From contig NZ_NEVL01000004.1 of assembly GCF_002261335.1 (NCBI RefSeq), positions 558,001 through 622,000 of the forward strand: DNA of 64,000 bases, in the 5' to 3' direction. Shown here piece after piece: positions 26,001 to 35,582 of this stretch (its first letter is position 1; every line of letters starts with the position of its first letter). Source of the DNA: Bordetella genomosp. 1 (GTDB lineage Bacteria; Pseudomonadota; Gammaproteobacteria; Burkholderiales; Burkholderiaceae_B). Both the position numbers and the translations under genes were made by a program. The notes under the pieces are model-generated. The model saw nothing but the letters and a program-made list of their open reading frames with translations, did not search any database and was not told where the DNA came from.

Positions 26001-27458
26001 ATGAGGATCGAAGCGCTGTTGCAGGAATACTGGCCCCACATCGTGTTCGCGGTCAGCCTGGTCGCGGGCACGGGTGCGGCGGTACACGCGGCCATGACCA
26101 AGCAGGACGTGCGGGCCGCGATCGGCTGGGTCGGCGTGACGCTGTTCTCGCCGTTGTTCGGCGCGCTGTTCTATTTCGTGGCGGGCATCAATCGCATCCG
26201 CCACACCATCGTGTCGCAGCAGCGCGACGAGGCGCTGCTCGCCAACGTGGATCCGCTCGATGCCGCGACGGTGGGCAACGTGGTGCCGTACAGCGGCCCG
26301 CAGTTCGCATCGCTGCGCACGCTGGGCGACCGCGTCACCTCCTTTCCGCTGTTGGGCGGCAACGCCGTGCGGCCGCTCGATGGCGGCGACGAGGCCTATC
26401 CCGCGATGCTGTCGGCCATACGCGCGGCCGAGCGCTGCATCGCGATGCAGAGCTACATCTTCGACAACGACGCGATCGGCCGCGAAATGGCGTGCGCGCT
26501 GATCGACGCCCATGCCCGTGGCGTGCAGGTGAGGGTGCTGATCGATGCGGTGGGCAGCCGCTATTCGCATCCGCCCATCGTGCGCATGCTCAAGCGCGGC
26601 GGCGTGCCCACCGCGCGCTTCATGACCAATCCGCTGGGCGTGCTGCGCATGCCCTACGCCAACCTGCGCAGCCACCGCAAGATCCTGGTGGTGGACGGCT
26701 TGCACGGCTTCAGCGGCGGCATGAACGTGCGCGCCGCGTTCGTCACCGCGCTCTCGAAAGACGCGACCAATCGCGACACGCACTTCGCCTTCGACGGCCC
26801 GGTGGTGGGCCAGCTGATGTCGGTGTTCGCGCACGACTGGAACTTCACCACGCACGAAACGCTGGTGGGCGCGCCGTGGTTTCCGGCGGAGCAGGCCGAG
26901 CCGGCCGGCGGCGTGCCGGTGCGCTGCGTGCCCTCGGGCCCGGACCGCGCGCTCGGCAGCACGCACAACATGCTGCTCGGCGCGCTGGCGGTGGCGCAGC
27001 GCCACGTGCGCATCCAGTCGCCCTACTTCCTGCCCGACCAGACGCTGATCGGCGCGCTGGCGACGGCGGCGCGGCGCGGCGTGACGGTGGATATCGTGAT
27101 TCCGGGGAAAAACAATCTGCGGCTCGTCGACTACGCCATGACGGCGCAGCTCGACCAGATGATCCGCACGGGCTGCCGTGTGTGGCGCACGCGCGGCGCC
27201 TTCGATCATTCCAAGCTGATGACGGTGGACGACGCGTGGTCGTACGTGGGTTCGTCGAACCTGGACCCGCGCAGCCTGCGGCTGAACTTCGAGCTCGACA
27301 CCGAGATCTACGATCCGGCGATGGCGCGCTGGATCGGCGCGCGCATCGACGTGCACATCGCCCAGGGCCGGCGCGAAAGCCTGCGCCGCCTCTATCGGCT
27401 GCCGTTCATCAAGCGTCTGCGCAACCGCCTGATCTGGCTGGCCTCGCCGTATCTGTGA
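26001..27458 (+). CDS. cls: Cardiolipin synthase
   Basis: 485 aa of the phospholipase D superfamily. Two N-terminal membrane segments (about 12-30 and 38-58) precede the two catalytic HKD motifs: HRKILVVDG (about 225-233) and HSKLMTVDDAW (about 403-413). It joins two phosphatidylglycerols into cardiolipin at the inner membrane. ATG 26001 has AGGAAGGG 6 nt upstream. It ends 15 bp before the convergent btrV stop; it is not part of the T3SS operons. Confidence 0.88.
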   Translation: MRIEALLQEYWPHIVFAVSLVAGTGAAVHAAMTKQDVRAAIGWVGVTLFSPLFGALFYFVAGINRIRHTIVSQQRDEALLANVDPLDAATVGNVVPYSGPQFASLRTLGDRVTSFPLLGGNAVRPLDGGDEAYPAMLSAIRAAERCIAMQSYIFDNDAIGREMACALIDAHARGVQVRVLIDAVGSRYSHPPIVRMLKRGGVPTARFMTNPLGVLRMPYANLRSHRKILVVDGLHGFSGGMNVRAAFVTALSKDATNRDTHFAFDGPVVGQLMSVFAHDWNFTTHETLVGAPWFPAEQAEPAGGVPVRCVPSGPDRALGSTHNMLLGALAVAQRHVRIQSPYFLPDQTLIGALATAARRGVTVDIVIPGKNNLRLVDYAMTAQLDQMIRTGCRVWRTRGAFDHSKLMTVDDAWSYVGSSNLDPRSLRLNFELDTEIYDPAMARWIGARIDVHIAQGRRESLRRLYRLPFIKRLRNRLIWLASPYL

Positions 27459-27473
27459 GGCCGGGCGCGCCGC

Positions 27474-27809
27474 TCAGGCGAGCTTGGCGAGCGCGTCGGC
27501 GCGCGTCTCGGTGACGTTCAGGATCGCGAGGAAGCCGCTGATGTCGAACACCTCGCGCACGTGCGGCTGCAGCGCGCACAGCACCAGCGCGCCGCCGCCC
27601 TGCTTCAGGCGCTTGGCCAGCACCAGCACCACGCGCAGGCCCGCGCTCGAGATGTAGTCGAGACGGCCGAGGTCGAGCGCGATCTTGCGTTCGCCCTTCT
27701 CGACCTGCGCGAGCAGGTCGGTCTCGACGGCGGCCGCGTTGGCGCTGTTGATCTGGCCTTCGGGTGCGACGACGAGGATTTCGCCGTGCTTTTCGGTTGC
27801 GAGGTTCAT
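27474..27809 (-). CDS. btrV: STAS-domain anti-sigma factor antagonist BtrV
   Basis: 111 aa, a single STAS domain. The phospho-acceptor Ser lies in LDYISSAGLRVVL (about 50-62), as in SpoIIAA. In Bordetella, BtrV is phosphorylated by BtrW and dephosphorylated by BtrU, controlling T3SS. GGGAAATC precedes the ATG at 27809. It is divergent from btrW (177 bp between starts), so the pair probably shares a regulatory region. Confidence 0.88.
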   Translation of the reverse strand: MNLATEKHGEILVVAPEGQINSANAAAVETDLLAQVEKGERKIALDLGRLDYISSAGLRVVLVLAKRLKQGGGALVLCALQPHVREVFDISGFLAILNVTETRADALAKLA

Positions 27810-27986
27810 GGGATTTCCCGGTGCGGTCGCGGGCGGTACGGGTGCCGCCCTGCGGACTGTGCATCATACGCCAAGCCCATGACAGCGCCATAGCCGGCGC
27901 CGCGCTGCATCTGGCTTCGCGCCAACGGCTAGGGCATACTGCGCACTGCACTCGACCCCTGAACGTCGACCACTGAGCCCCGGCCC

Positions 27987-28415
27987 ATGTCTCATCAGCC
28001 CGAAACGCTAGACCTGAATCCCGCCACCGACGCCGTCACCCGCGCGTTGCAGTGGCTGGAGGAAATCGGCGAGCGCGAAGGCTGGCCGCCCAAGCTCGCG
28101 TTCGGCCTCACCCTGAGCGTCGACGAAGCCCTCACCAACGTGCTCTCGTATGCCTTCGCCCCGGCCGGGCCGGCCCACGTGCCGGCCGTGCGGCTGTCGT
28201 ATGCACGCGACGGCGCCGACATCGTGATCGAGATCGCCGACAACGGCGTGCCCTACGACCCGACCGCGTCCGCCCCGCCGGCGCTGGCCGACAACATCGA
28301 GGACGCCGACATCGGCGGCCATGGGGTGCGCCTGATGCGCCATTACCTCGACGAGTTGCGCTACGAGCGCCGCGGGGAATGGAACCATTTGCGCCTTGCC
28401 GTCCACTCAGCCTGA
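27987..28415 (+). CDS. btrW: Serine kinase/anti-sigma factor BtrW
   Basis: 142 aa HATPase of the RsbW/SpoIIAB type. N-box DEALTNVLSYAF (about 47-58), G1 box EIADNGVPYDP (about 82-92) and G2 box GGHGVRLMRHYLDEL (about 111-125) are present. It phosphorylates the STAS partner BtrV; known work in Bordetella links the btrU/V/W switch to type III secretion. It is encoded divergently from btrV. Confidence 0.88.
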   Translation: MSHQPETLDLNPATDAVTRALQWLEEIGEREGWPPKLAFGLTLSVDEALTNVLSYAFAPAGPAHVPAVRLSYARDGADIVIEIADNGVPYDPTASAPPALADNIEDADIGGHGVRLMRHYLDELRYERRGEWNHLRLAVHSA

Positions 28416-28599
28416 CTGAAGCGTCCTGGCGCACCGGAACCGCCCTGCGCGGACCGGCGCGAAGCCGCCGGCCTCCACGGGCCGGCGCCCGGCCGCCCGC
28501 ATTTGCCCGACGCCGGCCCCCAACGCCCGTGCCAGGCGCCAGACAGGAGTGTTGCATGTCTCGCAAGTCCCCCGCCGCAGCGCGACCCGGCCGCCGGCC

Positions 28600-29796
28600 A
28601 TGAGCGCCGCCCTGCCTCCCTCCCCGCGCGTGCTGGCCCGTGTCGACGCAGGCGCGATCGCGCACAACCTCGGCGTGCTGCGCCACTGGATCGGCGGCGC
28701 GCCCGGCCGCGCGCCGCGCATCTGGGCCACCGTCAAGGCCGATGCCTATGGCCATGGCCTGTGTCACGTGCTGCCCGGCCTGGCGCAGGCCGACGGCCTG
28801 GCCGTGCTGAACCTGAGCGAGGCGCTGGCCTGCCGCGCCGCCGGCTGGCGCGGTCCGCTGCTGGTGTACGGCGGCCTGCAGGATGCGGCCGAGGTCGAGC
28901 GCCTCACGCTCGACGACCTGCACCTGGTGATCTCGCACGCGGCGCAGCTCGACTGGCTGCGCGCGCGCGACCTGGTCCACACCTACGCGCCCTCGCTGTG
29001 GCTGCGCTTTGCGGGCGATCTCAATCTGTCCGGCTTCGATGCCGCCGAATACGCGCCGGCGCATGCGCGTGCGCAGGCCCTGGTCGCGCTCGGGCATGCA
29101 CGCGCCGTGCATCACATGAACCACTACGCCGCGGCGGAAGACGAACAGGGCGTGGCGCAGGCCGACGCGGTGTTCCGCCGCGTGATCGCGGACCTGCCCG
29201 GCCTGGTCTCCACCAGCAACTCGGCGGCGCTGGCGCGCCATCGATTGCATGCGGGCGCAACCGATTGGGTGCGGCCGGGCCTGGCGCTCTACGGCGCCAG
29301 CCCGCTGGCCGGCTTCACGGGCGCAGGCCTGGGACTGCGGCCGGCGATGTCGCTGCACAGCCGTCTGATGGCCACGCGCCAGGTGCCGGCGGGCACCAGC
29401 CTGGGCTATCGCGGCGCCTACGTGAGCGAGGGCGAGATGCGCGTGGGCATGGTGAGCTGCGGCTATGCCGACGGCTATCCGCGCCAGGCGCAGACCGGCA
29501 CGCCGGTGCTGATCGACGGCGTGCGCACGCGCGTCGTGGGCCGCGTGTCGATGGACATGATGGCGGTGGACCTCGGCCCGGTGCCGCACGCGCAGCCGGG
29601 CGCCGAGGTGTTGCTGTGGGGCCCGGCCCTGCCGGTGGAAGAGGTGGCGGCCGCGGCCGGCACCATCGCCGCCGACCTGCTCACGGGCCTGACGGGCCGC
29701 GTGCCGGTGGCGCCGGCGGCCTCGTCTCAGGCCGCGGCCTCCTCGCGGGCGCGCGACGGCGCGAACAGCAGGAACAGCGTCGTCGCCACCAGGTAG
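28600..29796 (+). CDS. alr: Alanine racemase with a C-terminal extension
   Basis: 398 aa PLP fold-type III enzyme. The Schiff-base lysine lies in TVKADAYGHG (about 43-52), the catalytic Tyr region is LGYRGAYVS (about 267-275), and RVSMDMMAVDLG follows. It makes D-alanine for peptidoglycan. The usual family end (LTGLTGRVP) is followed by about 30 extra Ser/Ala/Arg residues that run antisense across the 3' end of the next gene (70-bp overlap), suggesting a lost stop. ATG 28600 is taken; GTG/ATG starts further upstream add a non-conserved tail. Its place in the T3SS regulatory part is notable. Confidence 0.85.
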   Translation: MSAALPPSPRVLARVDAGAIAHNLGVLRHWIGGAPGRAPRIWATVKADAYGHGLCHVLPGLAQADGLAVLNLSEALACRAAGWRGPLLVYGGLQDAAEVERLTLDDLHLVISHAAQLDWLRARDLVHTYAPSLWLRFAGDLNLSGFDAAEYAPAHARAQALVALGHARAVHHMNHYAAAEDEQGVAQADAVFRRVIADLPGLVSTSNSAALARHRLHAGATDWVRPGLALYGASPLAGFTGAGLGLRPAMSLHSRLMATRQVPAGTSLGYRGAYVSEGEMRVGMVSCGYADGYPRQAQTGTPVLIDGVRTRVVGRVSMDMMAVDLGPVPHAQPGAEVLLWGPALPVEEVAAAAGTIAADLLTGLTGRVPVAPAASSQAAASSRARDGANSRNSVVATR

Positions 29797-32252
29797 ATCA
29801 CGCCCGTGATCGCCAGGCCGGCGCCCATGCCGGCCGCACCGAACATCGCCCCCACCACCAGCGGACCCGCCATCTGGCCGAGCTTGTCGGCCGCGCGCAT
29901 CACGCTGGTGGCGCCCGCCGCGCCGTAGCGCTGCACGTCGGGCAGGGCCAGCATGTAGGGCGATTGCGAGGCCCCGGCGAAGCAGCTGGCGAGTGCCAGC
30001 AGCAGCACCGCGACCGCGGCCGCCGCCAGCCCGCTGTTGAAGTACAGGCCCAGCATGCCGATGCTGCCGATCGCGCCGCCGAGCACGATCCAGGTCTTCT
30101 TGATCGACGAACGATCCACCAGCCGGCCCATCAGCGGGCCCACGTAGATCACGCAAAGGCCATAGATCATCAGCACGCGGCCGATGCTGGACGCGGCCAC
30201 GCCCTCGGCCTCGAGATAGAGCGGCAGCGCGAACGACAGCAGGCCCACCTGCGCGACCGAGAACGGGATCACGCTGCCCACCAGCAGCATGCCGAAGTCG
30301 CGCGTGAACAGCAGTTGCAGCGTGGCCCGCAGGCGGCCGCCGGCCGCGGCCACCGCGCGCGGCGCGGGCGCCGGCGTGGCATTGGCTGCGGGCGCAACCA
30401 TGCCGGCGCGGCCCATGTACGGGCGCATCAGCACCAGCACGCCCACCAGCGGCAGCACCAGCATCACCGCGCCCACGCCGAACACCGCGCGAAAGCCCAT
30501 CTGCTCCATCAGCATCGCGCCCACCGCCGCCCCCGACAGATGGCCCGCGAACAGGCCCGCGATCACGCCGGTCATGTTGCGGCCGCGATACTGCGCTGGG
30601 CTGCGCGTCACGATGAAGCCCTGCAGGCCCATCCAGGTCAGGCCATAGCCCAGGCCGACCAGGCCGCGTGCCGCGGCGAACAGCGGCAGGTTGGGCACGA
30701 AGGCGCACACGATCATGCCCAGGCACGACACCGCCAGGCCCGCGAGCACCGGGGTCTGCCAGCCGCGCTTGTCGGTCAGGCCGCCGGCCAGCAGCGCCGT
30801 GAGCAGGCCGCAGCCCATCTCGACCGAAATCGGCAGCGCCAGCAGCAGGTTGGCGGGCAGCTCCAGGCCGCCCGTGGGCAGGCTGCGCGCATACAGCGGC
30901 AGAAAGCCGAGCGGCAGCGCCCACGCAAACAGAAAGCCGAACATCACGGGACGCGCGATGCGGCCGATGTCGGAGCTGCCATCGGGCGCGAGCCGCGCGC
31001 CGTCGGCGGTGCGGCCGCGCGAAGCGAACGCGCGGTTCATCATCAGCGTCAGCAGCAACAGCATCTCGATGGCGGCCACCAGCGCCACGCCGACCACGGT
31101 GATGGCATCGAGCGCACGGCTGCGCACGCCGGCGGCGATCACGTCGCCGGCCAGGCGCACCACCAGGCTGCCCTGCGCGGCGGGCCGGTCCCGCTCGGCG
31201 CCGAGCGGCAGCACCAGCGTCAGCTCGCCGGGCTGCGGCACGGCGGCGGGCTGGCCCTGCACCGGCAGCGCGCCGCTCGCGTCGGCGCGGTTGAGCACGC
31301 GCCCGTCGGCGCCCACCAGCTCGATCGAGGCGATGGCCGCGGAGGTGCTGGCCAGGCGCGCGAAGGGTTGTTCGACGCCGCGCAGACGATCGATCGACAG
31401 GCCGTAGCCGAGCACGCGGTTGAGGTCGCGTTGCAGGCCGTCGGCCAGCACGGTGACGTTGTCGCGCGTGACCTGCAGCGCCGCGCTGCGGAAGGTCGAC
31501 ACGGTGTAGGCGGCGTAGATGCCCTGCGCCAGCACCAGCGCGAGCAGCGGCACCACGAAGCGCGTGCGGCCCCCGGCCGCCAGCGTGGTGAGCGGAATCG
31601 CGTATTTGAAGACGGCGGCCAGGCCAAGGCCCACGGCCAGCGTGACCAGCACCAGCACCTTGATGTTGTCCCACAGCATGGCGCGCCCGCCGGCCGCATC
31701 GCGCGCCACGGCCAGCACCACGGCGCCCAGGGTCTGGCCGCGCTCGGCCAGCGGCACGGCCACGGCCACCTGCGTGTCGCCGAGCGCGACGAGCGCGCCG
31801 GAGGATCGGCGCGTGATCGCGGTATCGCCCGCGGTCAGCGGCCCGCCGGCCAAGGCCTGCGCCAGCGCGGCCGCGGCCGGCACCGGTTCGCCCAGGCCCG
31901 CCACCGCGCGGCCGTCGCGCATCAGCACCACCGCGCCGCGCACGTCGCGCGAATCGCGCAGGCCATCGGAGAGGGTTTCCTTCAGGCCGAAGTACTGGCC
32001 CAGCGGCTTGCCCAGCCGCAGCCCGTTTTCGACGTTGCCCGCCATCTGCCGCGCCACCACCTCCACGCGATCCGCGGTGGTGTCGGCGATCAGTCGGTTG
32101 AGCGCCGACAGGCTCAACGCGCCGATCAGCGCCTGCGCCAGCAACAGCACGGCCAGGCAGGCCAGCGTGAGTTCCAGCACCGGACGGCGGCGCAGTCCAT
32201 CGAGGACGATTTGCAAAGGTTCACTGCGCTTGACGACGGAGTCTGGAGCCAT
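29727..32252 (-). CDS. Sensor-MFS transporter fusion
   Basis: 841 aa from ATG 32252 (two further in-frame ATGs upstream, 32321 and 32342, have no well-spaced ribosome site). The N-terminal half is a two-part extracytoplasmic sensor: TM about 27-48, loop about 50-200 with VLMRDGRAVAGLG, TM pair about 200-265, second loop with SIELVGADGRVLNR (Cache/sensor-like), TM about 370-395. The C-terminal half (about 420-841) is a complete 12-helix MFS domain (GFLFAWALPLGFLPLYARSL, MGRLVDRSSIKKTW). Divergent from btrU, it is placed among T3SS regulators. Transport or pure signalling is open. Confidence 0.7.
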   Translation of the reverse strand: MAPDSVVKRSEPLQIVLDGLRRRPVLELTLACLAVLLLAQALIGALSLSALNRLIADTTADRVEVVARQMAGNVENGLRLGKPLGQYFGLKETLSDGLRDSRDVRGAVVLMRDGRAVAGLGEPVPAAAALAQALAGGPLTAGDTAITRRSSGALVALGDTQVAVAVPLAERGQTLGAVVLAVARDAAGGRAMLWDNIKVLVLVTLAVGLGLAAVFKYAIPLTTLAAGGRTRFVVPLLALVLAQGIYAAYTVSTFRSAALQVTRDNVTVLADGLQRDLNRVLGYGLSIDRLRGVEQPFARLASTSAAIASIELVGADGRVLNRADASGALPVQGQPAAVPQPGELTLVLPLGAERDRPAAQGSLVVRLAGDVIAAGVRSRALDAITVVGVALVAAIEMLLLLTLMMNRAFASRGRTADGARLAPDGSSDIGRIARPVMFGFLFAWALPLGFLPLYARSLPTGGLELPANLLLALPISVEMGCGLLTALLAGGLTDKRGWQTPVLAGLAVSCLGMIVCAFVPNLPLFAAARGLVGLGYGLTWMGLQGFIVTRSPAQYRGRNMTGVIAGLFAGHLSGAAVGAMLMEQMGFRAVFGVGAVMLVLPLVGVLVLMRPYMGRAGMVAPAANATPAPAPRAVAAAGGRLRATLQLLFTRDFGMLLVGSVIPFSVAQVGLLSFALPLYLEAEGVAASSIGRVLMIYGLCVIYVGPLMGRLVDRSSIKKTWIVLGGAIGSIGMLGLYFNSGLAAAAVAVLLLALASCFAGASQSPYMLALPDVQRYGAAGATSVMRAADKLGQMAGPLVVGAMFGAAGMGAGLAITGVIYLVATTLFLLFAPSRAREEAAA

Positions 32253-32388
32253 GATTGGTAAGTAGACGCAAACATTCAACACATAGCTGCCAATGGTATT
32301 TACAATTGCAGCACTTTGCATCCTCTGATACGCAAATTGCATCCCCCTGTTTCAACCAACAGGCCTTGCGCCCCCATTTAACTTGTCC
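32253..32388. promoter_or_regulatory. AT-rich divergent promoter region, sensor-MFS gene and btrU
   Basis: 136 bp clearly richer in A/T than the flanking genes (for example 32290-32315 and 32320-32342). It must carry start signals for both genes; no good -35/-10 pair and no GGAACC-type motif was found. Confidence 0.4.
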
Positions 32389-34392
32389 ATGCTCCGATCG
32401 CTGCGCAGCAAGATCTTCATCCTGATTCTTGCGATTCTTTTCGTCGTGGCGACCATCGTCATGCTGGTATCCCAGCGTGACGTGACCCGGACCGTGCGCG
32501 CCGGCGAACTGCACGCGGTGAGCAACGTGATGGACCTGTTGATGCGCGACACCAGCGCGCGCTGGTCGGCGCTGCTGGACGACAAGTTCGCCGCCGCCCG
32601 CGGCGGCCGCCACCAGCTGGTCGAGGTCGCCTCCACCACCCTCACCATGCTCAACATGTTCGCCGACCTGGCCGAGCGCGGCGTGGTGACGCCCGGCGCG
32701 GCCAAGGGCATGGCGCGCAACTGGATCAACCAGCTGAAACTGTCGGGCCGGCGCTACGCCTTCGTGTACGACGCCACGCATTCGGTGCTGGCCAGCGGCA
32801 ACCGCAACATGATCGACCTGGACATCTCGTCGATCGAGGACATCAAGAACCGCCGCCTGGCGCAGGCCATGTACGACGAGAGCCGCCAGTCGGGCCACGG
32901 GTTCGCGTTCTATCGCTGGAAGGTGCCCGGCAGTGCCGGCGAACCCGAGGCGCGCTACGGCTACTTCGGCTATTTCCGGCCCTGGGACTGGGTGTTCGTG
33001 ATCTCGTTCGACGCCCAGGACATGATCGACGAGGTGCAGGCGCGCCGCCGCAAGGCCGAGGAAGCCGTGCGCGCGACCCTGTCGCGCCTCACGCTGGCGC
33101 GCACCGGCTTCGTGTTCGTGGTGGCCGACGACGGCAGCCTGGTGGTGGCGCCGCCCGCCGAACAGGCCAACCTGCTCGACATCGAAGACCGCGACACGCA
33201 CCACACGCTGCGCGGGCTGCTGCGCGCGGCGGGCACCGAACAGCCGATCTCGTTCGCCTTCGACGGCGGCGCGGCCGGCCGCTACGAAATGCAGGCGCAG
33301 CGCCACAAGCCGCTGGGCTGGACCATCGTGGCCGCGGTGCCGGAGAGCGATCTCACCGCGCCCGCGACGCAGCTGATCAACCGCCAGGCCATCATCTTCG
33401 GCCTGGCCCTGCTGGGCGCCCTGCTGTTTGCCTGGGTGGTGGCGAGCCGCATCGTGCGCCCGCTCGGCATCCTGACGCGCTACGCCCGCGAGCTGCCGCT
33501 GCAGGACCTGACCGCGCCGCGCGCCGTGCCCGAGGCCGTGTCGTCCCTGCCCGCGCGCCTGCACGACGAGGTCGGCCGGCTGGCCGAGTCGTTCCTGTTC
33601 ATGGACCGCAAGCTGCGCGAGAACATCACCCGCCTGATGCAGGAGACCACCGCGCGCGAGCGTTTCGAGAGCGAGCTCAACATCGCGCGCGACATCCAAC
33701 TCGGCCTGCTGCCCGTGCCGCTCGAATCGCACACGCGCAGCCTGGTGGACCTGAACGCCGTGATGCAGCCGGCCAAGGAAGTGGGCGGCGACCTCTACGA
33801 TTACTTCATGCTGCCCGACGGCCGGCTCTGCCTGGCCATCGGCGACGTCTCCGACAAGGGCGTGCCGGCCGCGCTGTTCATGGCCGTGACGCGCACCCTG
33901 ATCCGCGCCACCGCCGAAGACGAAACCGATCCCGCGCTGATCCTGCAGAAGATCAACAACCGGCTGTCCGAGAACAATCCGAACATGATGTTCGTGACGC
34001 TGTTGCTCGGCGTGCTGGACCTGCAGACCGGCGAGCTCACCTGGGCCAACGCCGGCCACCTGCCGCCCGCCGTGCTCGGCCTGGACGGCACGGTGCGGCT
34101 GCTCGAGGGCCGCAGCGGCCCGGCCTGTGGCGTGCAGGAAGGCCTGGTGTATCGCTCGCTGAACGCGCGCATCGGCCCGGGCGAGGCCCTGGTCGGCTTC
34201 ACCGACGGCGTGACCGAGGCCGAGAGCAAGGAGGGCAAGCAGTACGGCGACGCGCGCATGCGCTACGTGCTGTCGTATCCGCCGCTCAGCGCCTCCGACA
34301 TTTCCCGCCGCCTGCTCGACGACGTGCACGCCTTCGCCGATGGCGCCGAACAATCCGATGACATCACGCTGATCGTGATCCGCCGCTCATGA
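32389..34392 (+). CDS. btrU: PP2C-type phosphatase BtrU (SpoIIE/RsbU-like)
   Basis: 667 aa counting from ATG 32389 (a TTG two codons earlier is possible). Order: TM about 9-28; periplasmic Cache-type sensor about 35-315 with FAFYRWKVPG and PLGWTIVAAVPESDL; TM about 328-350; HAMP-like linker; PP2C domain with VGGDLYDYFMLPDG and AIGDVSDKG, GFTDGVTEAES and SDDITLIVI. These Asp residues bind the metals. BtrU dephosphorylates BtrV, the positive arm of the T3SS switch. The stop overlaps the next ATG. Confidence 0.88.
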   Translation: MLRSLRSKIFILILAILFVVATIVMLVSQRDVTRTVRAGELHAVSNVMDLLMRDTSARWSALLDDKFAAARGGRHQLVEVASTTLTMLNMFADLAERGVVTPGAAKGMARNWINQLKLSGRRYAFVYDATHSVLASGNRNMIDLDISSIEDIKNRRLAQAMYDESRQSGHGFAFYRWKVPGSAGEPEARYGYFGYFRPWDWVFVISFDAQDMIDEVQARRRKAEEAVRATLSRLTLARTGFVFVVADDGSLVVAPPAEQANLLDIEDRDTHHTLRGLLRAAGTEQPISFAFDGGAAGRYEMQAQRHKPLGWTIVAAVPESDLTAPATQLINRQAIIFGLALLGALLFAWVVASRIVRPLGILTRYARELPLQDLTAPRAVPEAVSSLPARLHDEVGRLAESFLFMDRKLRENITRLMQETTARERFESELNIARDIQLGLLPVPLESHTRSLVDLNAVMQPAKEVGGDLYDYFMLPDGRLCLAIGDVSDKGVPAALFMAVTRTLIRATAEDETDPALILQKINNRLSENNPNMMFVTLLLGVLDLQTGELTWANAGHLPPAVLGLDGTVRLLEGRSGPACGVQEGLVYRSLNARIGPGEALVGFTDGVTEAESKEGKQYGDARMRYVLSYPPLSASDISRRLLDDVHAFADGAEQSDDITLIVIRRS

Positions 34393-35564
34393 TGAAGTCT
34401 CTCCACGCCCTGTTCATCAGCGCGGCGCTGGCCCTGCCCGCCGCCGCCCTGGCCCAGACGCCCGCCGGCCCCGCCGCGCCCGCCGCCCAGGCCAGCCACG
34501 TGTTCCCGACCACGCCCGCGCGCAAGCCGAACGGCGGCAAGTGGCGCCTGGGCTATTTCGAGAGCGGCGACTACGGCGAGTATCCGCGCACGCTCAAGGT
34601 CATCGTCAACGGCCTGCAGCAGCTGGGCTGGGTCACGGTGCCGGCCATGCCCGAGGGCCTGACCGGCCGCCAGATGTGGACCTTCCTGGCCGAACAGGCC
34701 AAGAGCGACTACGTGGAATTCGTGGCCGACGCCTGGTGGCAGCCGGGCAACTTCAACGCCCAGATGCGGCCCGGCACGCGCGCCGCCATCGCCGAACGGC
34801 TGGCGCAGCGCCGCGACGTGGACCTCATCATCGCCATGGGCACCTGGGCCGGCCAGGACATGGCCGCGCTGGGCGCACCGGTGCCGACGGTGGTGGCCTC
34901 CACCAGCGACGCGGTCGGCGCCAAGATCGTCAAGAGCGTGCAGGACAGCGGCCTGGACAATCTGCACGCGCGCGTGCAGCCCGAGCGCTACCAGCGCCAG
35001 GTGCGCCTGTTCTACGACATCGTGCCGTTCAAGACGCTGGGCCTGGTCTACGAAGACAGCCCCGAGGGCCGCACCTACGCCGCGGTGGACGCGGTCGAAC
35101 AGGTGGCGCGCGAACTGAATTTCAAGGTCGAGTCGTGCCTGGCGCCCTCCAACGGCATTGCGCAGGAAGAGGCCACGCGCAACGCGCTGGACTGCTATCG
35201 CCAGCTCGGCCCGAAGGTCGACGCCGTGTACGTGACCGTGCACCGCGGCCTCACGCCCGCCTCGGTGAGCCAGCTCGGCCAGATCCTGCGCGAGGCCAAG
35301 GTGCCGAGCTTTGCCATGCTGGGTTCGGATGAGGTGAAGGCCGGCCTGCTGATGAGCCTGGCACAGGCCGATTATTCCTACGTGGGCCTGTTCCACGCCG
35401 AAACCATCGCGCGCATCTTCAATGGCGCGCAGCCGCGCCAGCTGAGCCAGATCTGGATCGATCCGGCCAAGATCGCCCTCAACCTGGAGACCGCGCGCGT
35501 GATCGGCTTCGATCCGCCGGTCGACATCCTGCTGGCGGCCGACGAGGTCTACGAGGCCAAGTAG
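34389..35564 (+). CDS. Periplasmic ABC-type substrate-binding protein coupled to btrU
   Basis: 391 aa. Signal peptide 1-22 (cleavage after ALA). The body fits the ABC_sub_bind family (Pfam PF04392): DLIIAMGTWAGQDMAALG (about 136-153), VASTSDAV, and a second lobe with FKTLGLVYEDSPEGRTY. No permease or ATPase gene is nearby. It overlaps btrU by 4 nt (ATGA), so one protein is made with the other; it may bind a small ligand and present it to the BtrU periplasmic domain. A strong terminator ends the operon. Confidence 0.75.
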   Translation: MMKSLHALFISAALALPAAALAQTPAGPAAPAAQASHVFPTTPARKPNGGKWRLGYFESGDYGEYPRTLKVIVNGLQQLGWVTVPAMPEGLTGRQMWTFLAEQAKSDYVEFVADAWWQPGNFNAQMRPGTRAAIAERLAQRRDVDLIIAMGTWAGQDMAALGAPVPTVVASTSDAVGAKIVKSVQDSGLDNLHARVQPERYQRQVRLFYDIVPFKTLGLVYEDSPEGRTYAAVDAVEQVARELNFKVESCLAPSNGIAQEEATRNALDCYRQLGPKVDAVYVTVHRGLTPASVSQLGQILREAKVPSFAMLGSDEVKAGLLMSLAQADYSYVGLFHAETIARIFNGAQPRQLSQIWIDPAKIALNLETARVIGFDPPVDILLAADEVYEAK

Positions 35565-35582
35565 GTACGGACCGACGCATGG

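Noticed and set aside
28370-28445. Two GGAACC boxes near the end of btrW
   Set aside because: Neither is followed by GTTAC within 20-22 bp, so they were not counted as BtrS-type promoters.
28503-32261. Plus-strand open frame of about 1250 codons across alr and the sensor-MFS gene
   Set aside because: His/Arg/Gln-rich, no recognisable fold, exactly antisense to the sensor-MFS gene; shadow frame.
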